A DNA stretch of 64,000 nucleotides from Bugulina stolonifera (Eukaryota; Bryozoa; Gymnolaemata; Cheilostomatida; Bugulidae), in contig OW285187.1 of NCBI GenBank assembly GCA_935421135.1, positions 10,230,001-10,294,000 of the forward strand. The letters run 5' to 3'. A program made the translations under genes and the position numbers. Under the pieces are notes generated by a model. That model saw nothing but the letters and a program-made list of their open reading frames with translations. It had not been told where the DNA came from and searched no databases. This document shows positions 37,101 through 47,827 of the stretch, one piece after another (position 1 is the stretch's first letter; every line of letters starts with the position of its first letter).

Positions 37101-40100
37101 ATTTATCTGAACGCACGCCATGAAATGAAAATTAGCAAGATTCAAATAAAATTAAAATAGGCAGTAAAGGAAGAAATAGAACACCAGGAAAGTATGGAGG
37201 TGAAGTGATGTACTGCAATCCAATACAATGGGAAAAAGACAGTTCCAAACTAAACCTCTCCTTGACAGTTTGAACCCCTAACCCCACCCATTAATTTTCC
37301 TTTTTAATATTAATTTTTCATTTAATTAAACTTAATTATTGGTGAATTGTATTCTAATAAATGTAATCTACACAGTTGAGAAACGTCCTGCTGGAACTGT
37401 CTTTTTTTGGAAATGTTGCTTCACCATCTCCAACTAACAGCTTTCATCATTTATATTTAGCCTGTTTTGGTAAAAGCAACACAGTAAATAAATTGAATGA
37501 TATATTATTATATTGATTTGCATTGCCTTCAATTGATTGTTTGACTTTTAATCATTAATTTACAGCGGCAAGTAAGCAGTAACTGGTGATTCATCTGTCT
37601 TGTGTCTAGTCAACAGCAATCTGATGCCAAAGAAATAAAAGTGATTTTATTGCAGCTTCAGTTCATGTTGTATTTCCCACGGAAACTTACTGAGAGTCAC
37701 TGCTAGCTGAATCTGACTGAGAGTCACTGCTAGCTCCGAATCTGACTGAGAGTCACTGCTAGCTCTGCTGAACTACCAACGAAACCCATGGTAGAACAGT
37801 TATTAATTAATTACGTGCATAAGTAAATAAAAACAAACATAATTGATGATAAATAATTATTTTAAACAAATTGAAACTAGCTTTTTTATAGTTCAGTGAA
37901 ACTGCAGTGACTGTCAGTCAGAGAGAGTCGGTGGGAAATAATCTAGTAGGATTAGAAAAGAATGAACAAATACTTATTATAATATAACTTGATTTGATTT
38001 CTTACCGACGGATGAATATGCATTGTAGAATATGCCGTAAGCTATTAGTCAGTATAAAAGACAAGTAAGTGTAAGTAGCAGAAAACTTTGGAAATTACTA
38101 AAAAACACAAATGGCCGTCGCAAACCACTAGTCTGTGAATGCGCAAACTCGCCGGAAACAGCACGGCTATAGCAATATAGTGGATTTAACGAGGCATATA
38201 ATAATCACCTCGCATATCGGTGTAAGTCTGCAGATCTTAGACTACCAACGAGGATGCGCCCGTGACCAATCAGATAAACCGATTTTTTGGATAAAAACGC
38301 GGATTTTAATATTTGTGGAAATGACGTCAAAAAACCGCCAGATTTCGAACTATCACTTTAGAATCACTTCAAAATTTGTGATTTTCCCCTTTAATGCACA
38401 ATTATTTGGAGTTGTCCTCTTAGTGAATTAGTTCTATTTCGAAATGAGCAGACAATTCTAAAGAAGACATTATTATTACATTTTGAAGATTCAAAAATGA
38501 ATTCTGGTTCTTGTTCCTAGCAGGTGGTTTCAAATTATTTGAGGTACTTTTTTCTGAAAAATTGACATCTAAAGCCTTAATTGGTTGCCGGCTATATAAC
38601 ATGTTATATTGAGCACTGTGACATCACAATGTTAATATGGGTAGGCCTACATTATACGTTCTAAAAACAACTATCAGATTCCTATACAATTTCTCTTTTT
38701 CACATGATAGAATCAAACGGAGATCTCACTTTGGAAAGTTGGAACTTAATTCCACAGTAACCTTCAAAACTATCTAGAAATACATGTTGGTGAGCTCAAG
38801 CCTAATAACGTGAGCAGAAATTTTCAACTTTTGACAAAATGGGGATATGTTTTTCCGTGTATGTATGTACACAAAATAACAGTTGGTGGTGTTGGTGAAC
38901 AGATGGAATACTAGCGGCCCTAACATACCTGTTGCTTGAAATATCTCCTGTCTTCCTCGTCAATCAGCACAAGGTTTAGGAAGTACCTGACGGAGAATTT
39001 CTTGTTTATCTCCCTCAATGTAGGACTAAGTTCATAACCGCTGAGGAATAACCTGATAGGTATGCTTTCACCTACAAAACAGACCTTTGTAGACTATAAC
39101 AATACAAACAGGTCAGCAATAGAGCATGAGAGGTGCTGAACAGCTGGTATACTATGCATTTACTCTCCTGCTTAAGCTACCTTTGATTACATAATATTTA
39201 ACTATGCTCTATGGTAAATATGATTACCATATCAGCTAGTAGCCCACACATATTCAAGGTGATGATATAATTATATCATAGAATATAGCTCAGCTCATAC
39301 ATAATACACTGGAGTAATCATCACAGTACACTGCTGTATGTGAATTATAAAGAGTGTTACCTAACCTCTGACTGGAGCTCCATCCATGATTTCATATTTA
39401 GCTATAGTTTCGTTTTCATTATATGTGTTGGGGCCGGTGCCTGTCGTCTCCCGTTTGATTATCTGGATTTCCATATGCTTAATCTTAATTCGCACCAAAA
39501 TGAAATATATTTTACCGACTATGACATCTTTGAGGTGGTATCTGAAATTATTACATTTAGTAATAATTACGACATGCATCAGTATACAAGCTAACATGGA
39601 GTCAAGTATTGAACAGATACTATAGCTCACAGCAACAGAATATTAGGAGTGAGGTCTTGAGTCCCAAGAAATTTTAATTACTGTGGGGGCCAAATCAAGT
39701 GAGACGATACATCTGCACCTTCAAGTAAAAATGATACCAACTTCATTAAACTCGTTAGTGTAGCCAATTCAAATGTCTAGGGTAATCATCTATGGTTGAT
39801 TTACAAACTATAGAGAAAGTCAAAACAATATGCCATGAATATAATATTATACAATGTGTGTATATTGACTCACTTGGACTTGTTGTATTCAAACTCGATA
39901 TGTAGGCAGTCTTCTATGCCCACCTCCATTCTGATGGAGTTGTTAAGTTCTGGATAGTGGGCTAATGTGTGCACTAGGATTTCTTGTTCTTTGACTATAT
40001 CACTTAGACTTTTCACGATTGTGACTTTCAAAAAATATCTGAAAGACATACGAGAATATGAGTGTTCACTCATTGACTACAAGAGTGGCCATCAACCCTA

Positions 40101-42849
40101 TACCAGATTGCATGCACAATGCTAGGAATTAACTACATCTATGAAATCGTCCTACTGTAAATTTTACTAAGGCCAACTACAAGAACAGCAGGTACATTTT
40201 GAATTAGCCAATTAGGTAACAGTTAACAGACCTGAGCAGAGCGTTGGCACCAGCATATGTCTCAAACGGTTTCTCCACATTAACAAACTCAAAGTTGAAT
40301 GTCTTGTTTGCACTGAGATCTCCCTGAGGTGCCAGGTCTCTGACGAGTGAAGTGAATTCGTAAGGTGTACCTCTCTCATAGCTCAACTCTGCAAGGGTAC
40401 ACAATCAGCTTATTGGACAATCTAACATGGATATAAAACAGAGAGATAATAATGCCTCACCCGCCCATACTTCTCAAGGATCAATAAGTTACAATACTAT
40501 AATACATTATATTATGAAGGATACTGTGCGTCTAACAGAATATACAGTGCACCTTTTGCAGACAATCTAACAGCATTACTAATAGAATAGACTACACGAA
40601 TGATATAGAATTCGACAGATGTATCAGATGCACAGTTTAAATGGACACTGGTACAAATACTACTACTAGTGCTGAGTACAGCTAGGCTAGGCCTATATGA
40701 TAAGCAGCCGGTACAAGTCAGTTTAAGATGGTGGAGCGGGAGATATGCCATCTCAAGGTAAGCCAATAAGATTTTGGTTTGATATAGTATTTCCATGAAC
40801 CATCATTGGGAGGGGGGGGGGGGTTAATAAGAACAGTAGATTACCATTGAGCCGCATTTATTCTCTATCCAGCCTATTGCTTTGCACACATCAGTGAATT
40901 ATGTATGTTAATATCCAGTACACTAAATGATATAGTCCTTACCAATTTGGCCTATGAACTCTATTCTAATCCCCTTGTGGTCCAACTTTGAACCTTGTTT
41001 CTTCAGCTTCACATGAACCTAAACACAACAATAATAACGATTACATAATACATAGTCACATAATAGTAGGTGAGATTACAAGGCTATTTCAAGCCCTTTC
41101 TATGCCTGAAAAGAAATTGGTAGTTATGAGGCCTAATAACTGGTAATTATACATGTAACTACAAATGCTGATGGATGATGAATAGCAGACTTGCACAGTT
41201 GCAATGATTATACATGTACATATATTTCAAAATAATATAAATTTATAATATGTACATTACTACCAATTACGGTATCAATAGCAAGACATTGCAGCTACAT
41301 GTACGTATATATCAATGCAACCCACAACTACCATAATATATACAAAAGACGTACCTGGCCGGATACTGTCTCTCCATCAAAGTACAACGGAGATTTATTT
41401 TCCTTTAAGTCCTTTTCTGATGTTTTATATTCGACAGTTTTCCTACCCTCCACATCATTCAGCTGTATACTTACTTCAGCACTTTGTCCAAATCCGCTGA
41501 AGAAGCTAGCCTATATGTTAACCAGAAAATTGCATGCAATTTTTATTAAAATATAGAGTACAGTACAAGATCTCGAATTTTATTACGAAAGATTTCAAAA
41601 CAACAAATTTGCCAAAAAATGCAGCCATAATAACGAAATTCGGGGAACTAACTATTCTGTTCAGACAAGCAAGCGCCAAATTGCTTGTAACAGAATTATC
41701 AAACACCCTGGAAGAGCCTATATCCTATCATTATGATAGGTCATACTCCGTTTCCAAAGCTTGTCTTCTGGGTACAGATATTTTATTTATTATTGGACAA
41801 AAATAAATCAGATTACAGAATGAGTAAATCATGGCGCACATAGGTTTAGATGGTCTATATAAAGTAATACCATGACAAGTTGCAGAAAAAAATATATATT
41901 TATTGCCTTCGTATTTTCTTTTATGCAGACTATTTGAAATACAAAGATGAAAACTTAAACACAATGCATCTTCAATTCACTACTTTTTTTATCCCGGGTA
42001 GCAAGATAAACTCGGTAACATAGAATATCATATATATCGAGTCAAACTTTGGGGATCTAAATAGGCCTACTAAAGAAAGCGATCCCTTGTATGTTTCCAT
42101 TTGAGGCTTGGAAGAACTATCATGACATATCTATGGCAACACCCAACTAGTAGCCCGATTACGATTAATACAAATTCTGACTAAATGTAGAAAAGATCAA
42201 GTGATTTGACATTCAGTTTTAACACATTTTCTGGTAAATTTTTCCTTTCCGTTTATTTTCTTCTAGTCTCAGTCTTCTGCATACCCATTACTGACTGACA
42301 GTGATCCAATTTTAATGACTTTTAACATACCTAACCTAAGTAATCACCCAGGTTAAGTTGGGGCACTGATCAAGTTAATGGAAACTTGCAATTTCAGTTT
42401 TCAATCCATTTACTGCTTATTTATCCACTCCTATTTATATCATTGAGATAACGACGTCATTCTGATCTTTCAATAAACCTACGTAACGTACACAGTGTCA
42501 GTTACAGTGATTTTCATGCCTGTGGGTAGATTTTATGTTCCGTTAATCACGGAAAGCGTATACAAATTGCATAATCGGCAAAAATTGTTCTAAAATACTC
42601 TTGGTCTTTTCCCCATTTTTAAACGCAAATACAATTATTTTGAAACTTTTGGGGGTGTGACAAGTTGGATACCAATGAATACATGGTGCATAAAAAATCC
42701 AATGTTCTGCTCTATTCTGCTGACTACAGCAGCAATAAAAACAAAGCTGGAAATAAAATATGATAGTTTTTTTTTTATCAAATCCACTGCTTTCTATCAT
42801 TAACATCTAAGGCGTCCAAGCATATGCAAGCAAGTAACATAATTACCAT
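34198..42849 (-). CDS. VPS26: VPS26, retromer complex subunit
   Basis: VPS26 is the arrestin-like subunit of the retromer cargo-recognition complex (with VPS35 and VPS29) that recycles receptors from endosomes. Eight exons on the minus strand join in phase to 333 codons: 42,847-42,849, 41,355-41,510, 40,943-41,018, 40,232-40,388, 39,874-40,038, 39,366-39,541, 38,929-39,071 and 34,198-34,323. Strong family blocks are [99 protein letters not shown] and FKQQ-EITLFRK. The length fits the family (about 327 in human VPS26A). The tail after EITLFRK is short, polar and not conserved. The first coding exon is only the ATG, which directly abuts a GTAATT donor. The last intron is 4.6 kb and is largely a candidate DNA transposon. 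I cannot say whether it is closer to VPS26A or VPS26B. Confidence 0.93.
36425..36790 (+). repeat. degenerate AGT/AGC trinucleotide repeat region
   Basis: Words such as AGTAGTAG, AGCAGTAG and GTAGTAGTT dominate for about 360 bases, giving an imperfect (AGT)n microsatellite. It is non-coding. Confidence 0.65.
36962..37050. repeat. R3 copy with internal deletion
   Basis: CCAGAGATGTTTGCAAGTTT joins almost directly to AGCCATAAAATGTTGCTTGA. At 10,870-11,480 the same two blocks are about 500 bases apart. Confidence 0.6.
37689..37769. repeat. 27-29-bp tandem repeat, three units
   Basis: Units begin at 37,689, 37,716 and 37,745, each with ACTGAGAGTCACTGCTAGCT followed by a few variable bases. It is intronic and non-coding. 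Confidence 0.75.
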
Positions 42850-44021
42850 ATCTCAACAGCACTTCAGATATATTTGTTGAAACGGAACTCTGTGGATCAT
42901 GGCGGCATGGTCACATGACCGCTCTTTTTACTCCAGTCTTTAGTCTATTTTGAGGGTTGAAAAATACCCAGCCGTCATATACACTCAATAAACCTTTTCG
43001 GAATCTAGGTTAGTTTTCAAGGAAGCAAACTTTATCGAATATTATAAACTTGCCAATAGGTTCTTTTGGCCTCGGTTTTGTAGCCTAACGAGGTTTTGTC
43101 ATAATATGGGTTTTGTAAAATTTTGGATCGAGCTACTCGCACTTCGAACAAGATATCTTTGCTTCGGACAAGGTTTCTTTGGGGCGTATTGTCATAAATC
43201 TTACGCTAGCGAATCCAATGCAATCCAAAAACAAAATATAGATGAAATTCTCTGATTCGCCAGTATACATCACTCTGTCCAATGTATGTTACTATATGAA
43301 TAAGTCACATTTTCTCATAGAGTTACTCTTTGGAGTTACCTCTATGTATTTTCCTTACAAAGATGACTTTAAAGAGCAATGAGCCTATAGACTAACATAA
43401 ATGTAGTTGACTGGAATAAACATCTACCAAGAAGGTAATTCTGTGTTAGAGCCACACTCAGTGACGCTGATTTTTATAAATATATAGATTGGGAGGTCCA
43501 CAATGATGAGAAAAACAAATGACGTGATCCTACGTACGTCTACTTACTAAAAGTAAATAATTTTTTTATATAATTATTTATAATATTTTAATTATATTTA
43601 ATATAAGAATGTCAATATGAGCCAATATGAATATGAATATCGAATAATAATTATGATAATTAACGATTGTAGTAATAGTTTACCAAATGAAATCCATAAT
43701 CTTAATTTAATAATAATTATAATTATAATATTAAATATAATAAATTTCATTTGTGAAATTAATTAATTAAATTTTAATTAATAAATCTGATGATGATGTA
43801 TGGATGTACATCGAAATATAAGGAGTCAACAAAAATATAAAAATGCGTCTCGTCTTACTATTCATTATTATTAAGATACTTGCTCGCACCAACATTTTCC
43901 ATTCTAATAGGGTAGTCCTTTTAATATAGGCTAGTTGACAAAACTACCATTCTGTAGTCTAGACCATACATGTTTATCAGCATCTATTTTGTATGAACAT
44001 CGAGTACAGAACAGTCTAGAC
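42850..44021. promoter_or_regulatory. divergent upstream region shared by VPS26 and RRP7
   Basis: VPS26 starts leftwards at 42,849 and RRP7 starts rightwards at 44,541, so both 5' UTRs and promoters must lie between them. I see no clear TATA box or initiator. Positions 43,559-43,800 are almost pure AT with many TTAATTATAA-type inverted words. No gene is seen. Confidence 0.4.
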
Positions 44022-44430
44022 CAGGGGTGCCCAAATGGAGGACCACGGGCCTGATCAAACTCTCTAGCTAATTTCATCAGGTCCTCCACTTGTTGTGTAA
44101 AACTTCAGAATTTCATACAAATTCCGATAAGTATGTTTGGTCGAGGGTGTGTATGTCCTTGGTTTGCCAGTACTTTATTGCAAAGCAAGACCATTTTCGT
44201 CTGTCACACTAACTACTTCTCAGGTACAATTGATTATGTTGAAGATCGGATTTATTTAAATGTTTATTTAATAAGTTTAAATTTGATGCTTACATTCAAG
44301 TCACATTAGATTACAATTCATTCATGCTTACACATTGAAACACACGTATATTTTTGTACTAATACCTAGCCTCATGCTTGGGGCCCAGTCTCAGGTTTGG
44401 TCCCCTACCATAAATAATTGGGCATCCCTG
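44022..44430. mobile_element. hAT-type MITE (409 bp) with 8-bp TSD
   Basis: The ends are inverted repeats: CAGGGGTGCCCAAAT at the left and, on the opposite strand at the right, CAGGGATGCCCAATT. GTCTAGAC stands directly outside both ends (44,014-44,021 and 44,431-44,438) as a perfect 8-bp target duplication. CAGGG(G)TG...CCAA ends and 8-bp duplications are diagnostic of hAT elements. No ORF of note is present, so it is non-autonomous. It lies about 110 bases upstream of the RRP7 start codon. Confidence 0.85.
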
Positions 44431-44540
44431 GTCTAGACATTGAGTGTTCATTTGTGCCAATTCTTGCTGTAGACCTGTTGTCCTGTAATTGATCTTTGCA
44501 CCCCGTGCTTTAGGTGTTCCCTTTTGTATACCAAAATAAA

Positions 44541-47478
44541 ATGTTTGCAGATAAACCTGTTGAAATGGATGAAACTATTACTATACCCGGGTTTACAGGT
44601 GAGTTAGTAGATCTATTTTCCTCTGCGTAGTGGTTATACCTTGTCACACATTTGATGTGTTTCATCATGTACATGTATATATAACATGAGAGCACATGCC
44701 TTTTGGGCTGAATTGTTTACTACTTTTCTCACTTGTTTCTTAATAGTTTGTATAGTGATTATACATAGGCTAAATTTAATCTAGAGAGCTGGTAGAGAGT
44801 CGCTTGTTGTATGTACAAGGTGTTCCGTTTGCCCGTATTATGGCATGCATTTTTCTTACTTGTGTGCTCTGCTATTGGGCAGCCACATTAAAGAATTGTG
44901 TTTGGCGCCACGGATATTATTTATTAATTTTGTATAACTTTGTAGTTATCTTGATAAAACACAACACTGATAATGGAGCTGCCCAGATGAATTGGTGGCT
45001 GAGTAAATCCAAGTCAGAAAATGGAATTACTGTATCTGGTATACCTGCGTATGTGGGTGAGGTGAGTGGAGCAGGTAGTTCATAATACAATGTACATATG
45101 GTTTCTCTAGCCGGTAATGTGTGTACAGTGTGTACAGACTTAGATACTGTGACTACTAACCTGCGCATATGCGTATATATATAGTCAGCAGTCTATGCTG
45201 ATGCCAACTAATAGGCTACACACAATCATAGTCTTTTTATGATTCTAATTTTAATAAATTATATCGTTATTTCATGTTTTAGACTAGCATCAGAAAGGTG
45301 CTTTCCCAATGTGGGAGTAAAGTTAAAGGAGTAGATATCTCTGTCAATGGGCCACCAGAGTCCCATCTACCCAAATATCAACTAACCACGGTGATTACTC
45401 TCTATGTGTATATACACAGTCATATGTGCATGTGGCTCAGTGTCTATTGGTTCACCGGCATTTGTTCCAACACTTTTATCCACAAGCTTCATTGTGTTCT
45501 TTGCACTGTTTAAATCAAAAGCTAGTCATAATCTTTCCATTGATCTCTTTCATGCCCTACACCAGTGTTTAATGTCAACAATGTTTTTGCATTTAGCATA
45601 AGATACTAATATTGTAGCCGGCTGAAGAAATCAGTACGGTAAAATATTGTAGTTGTAAGATTTTGTCTGCTCACAGGAGAGAGAGGATAACTTCTATATA
45701 TAAAATTATGTAGTTTGCAAGGTTATTACTAACTGTTAAAGGGGTATAAGCAAGCAGAAGTGTACTTCAGCAAAGCAAGTGGGGCGAAAACAGCTCTTAG
45801 CATGAAGTATGATGGTAACTACACACTATTTGATGAAAAGGTGAAATTAACCCCTATGACACATGGTGAGTAATGTTTTATTACCCATTGTAACTGGATA
45901 TTCAAGTTACAATTATAATTATACCTTCAAGTTATATTAGTTTGTATAGAGTTTGCATGGAGGAAAGAGATGTTGTTCTCAGGCTAATGTATATATATTA
46001 TATTGTTAGCAAGAAGTTGCATAACCCGCAATAAGTATGGCATAATATAGTTCTAGTGCCTGCCCACAGGCACATAAGTGCACACATTCATATACTCTTC
46101 CTTTTTCCCATGCTAAGACTTGGAGAAGGTTGTTATAATAAGAGTTACCATGACACATGGTGAGTGATATTTTATTACTATTACAGTCTGAATATAACAC
46201 TGTGGGTTCAGATGTTCACAAAATTAAATATTCAGTATATTCGTACATACATGTATATAGTTTGTTATGAACTCGTATAATAAATATATACATAACCATT
46301 ACCTACATCTAGAAATGCAACAGAAAGGCTCAAAAGTGGTCGGTGGTAGCCAGAGTAAAATGTAATGTCAGGTGAAAAAGGATCGACATGTGCACATCAC
46401 CTGATTGGTTCATATTATGCTGAGCTTATTGAATGTATCTTCTGTAGTCTGGAGAAAGGACTTGCAGAACATGTATAATATTGACACGGTGCAGCTAGCC
46501 AAGAAGTGCTCTGACTACATGGAAGAGTATGATAAGAAGAAATCAGAGGTAAAACCATATATTACAATGTACATGTAGTTTTGTGATAGTGCTGTAATAG
46601 TATATCTTTATGATTATTGTAATATGGACCTTATAATGTTTCTCATCTCTGATGTTGTAGGAAGAAAAAGGAGCGAGAAAACTGGCTGATGAACCAGATG
46701 AGGATGGTTGGATAACTGTGACTAGAAATAAATTCTCACGACCTCCCAAGGCTGTAAAGGCTCATGAACTGAAGAAATTTAAGAAAAAGAAACAGGCTAC
46801 AGCATTAGTACATTTCTATAAAAATCAGGTAAATTCCAAGTTTGATGCATAACTTGCTATCGGCTCAACTGATTCAGCTGTTGGTGTTCAGTGGAGACTC
46901 AGTAGCTGATTCTATTTAACCCCCAAGATGTCACTAGTATAGAACTACTATCAAACAGACAAACAAATAGTTTACTACCTTTTTATATAGTATATAGGTT
47001 TATATGGTTGTGATTTAAATGCACAATTCCAGTTTTACAAACTGGTGGCATTACATGGATAATGGTTGTCACTGAGAGAAGTTTAGGCTCCTTAGTACAC
47101 AGTAGTTAGCAGAAGATGAATCTTTATCTGGTTCGGCAAGCAGAGATGATGATGAACTGAAGTTTCATATCTTCCCTTCCACTAGATTTGCTTATTCTAG
47201 CCAAAAGCATTTTTAAAAATGGAAATGTTTGGTATTCTACTGTTATGTTGCTAATATATGTTATAATATACATGTAGTAGTATATTACATTTTAACCTTC
47301 AAGTTGCAAGAAACATTTTGTTTACACGCTTCAAACCCTGCATTAGAATTGGAGACTTTCATTTATTCAGATTGCCGACTCCAAAATGCAAAAGATTAGA
47401 GAATTGAAGGCCAAGTTTGAGGAAGACAAGAAGAGGATACAAGAGATGAGACAGCAAAGGAAGTTTAAACCATACTGA
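44541..47478 (+). CDS. RRP7A: RRP7, ribosomal RNA-processing protein 7 homologue
   Basis: RRP7 acts in the nucleolus in early assembly and processing of the small ribosomal subunit. Seven exons join in phase to 260 codons: 44,541-44,598, 44,946-45,061, 45,283-45,390, 45,742-45,865, 46,448-46,548, 46,661-46,828 and 47,371-47,478. The N-terminal part (ITVSGIPAYVGE, IRKVLSQCG, then YKQAEVYFSKASGAKTALSM) fits the RRM-like domain. The C-terminal part is unmistakable: YMEEYDKKKSEEEKGA, EPDEDGWITVTR, HFYKNQIADSKMQKIREL, KFEEDKKRIQEMRQQRKFKP-Y at the end. The length is close to human RRP7A (280). The exon 1/2 join is the least certain because the first 20 residues are poorly conserved; an intronic acceptor before an ATG near 44,980 is the alternative. 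AATAAA is at 47,651. Confidence 0.88.
44866..44920. repeat. 55-bp block shared with a TAT intron
   Basis: It is the second copy of the block at 29,631-29,686 (GCAGCCACATTAAAGAATTG), here in RRP7 intron 1 and ending just before exon 2. Confidence 0.7.
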
Positions 47479-47827
47479 TACCATCACAGAACTAAAATTA
47501 ATATGTGCAATGATGTTGAATGTACATAATATTTATATTATATGTAATTTCAATATTTCTTGAAGCTCTGCCAACTATGTTATTCCAATCTTTTGGCATT
47601 ATATGCTTATTGTAACATTTTCTAGAAGAAATCTGAGCAGGTTTGGAGGAAATAAATAGCTTTATATTAATTTGCAAGTATTCTGATGGAGACAAATCCT
47701 GACTATTGTCAACATATCTGTATATGTATAAAATACATAGCTAATAATGCATAGGTAAGAAAAATATAGCAATTCAATAAAATAAAGTGAACCTAATTTG
47801 ATTCTATTATACATGTAAATGTAGATT

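Larger units (their letters stand above)
34499..38390. mobile_element. candidate TTAA-flanked DNA element in the last VPS26 intron
   Basis: TTAA at 34,495-34,498 is followed by AGGAGAAATTCACAAATT. The other end is AATTTGTGATTTTCCCCT followed by TTAA at 38,391-38,394. The ends are inverted repeats with 16 of 18 matches. No transposase frame is readable inside. The ends resemble those of the element in TAT intron 6 (both begin AGG after TTAA), so they may be related families. Confidence 0.5.

Noticed and set aside
44804..45085. 93-codon ORF upstream of RRP7 exon 2
   Set aside because: Only its end is coding (RRP7 exon 2, 44,946-45,061); the start contains the 55-bp dispersed block and random hydrophobic sequence.
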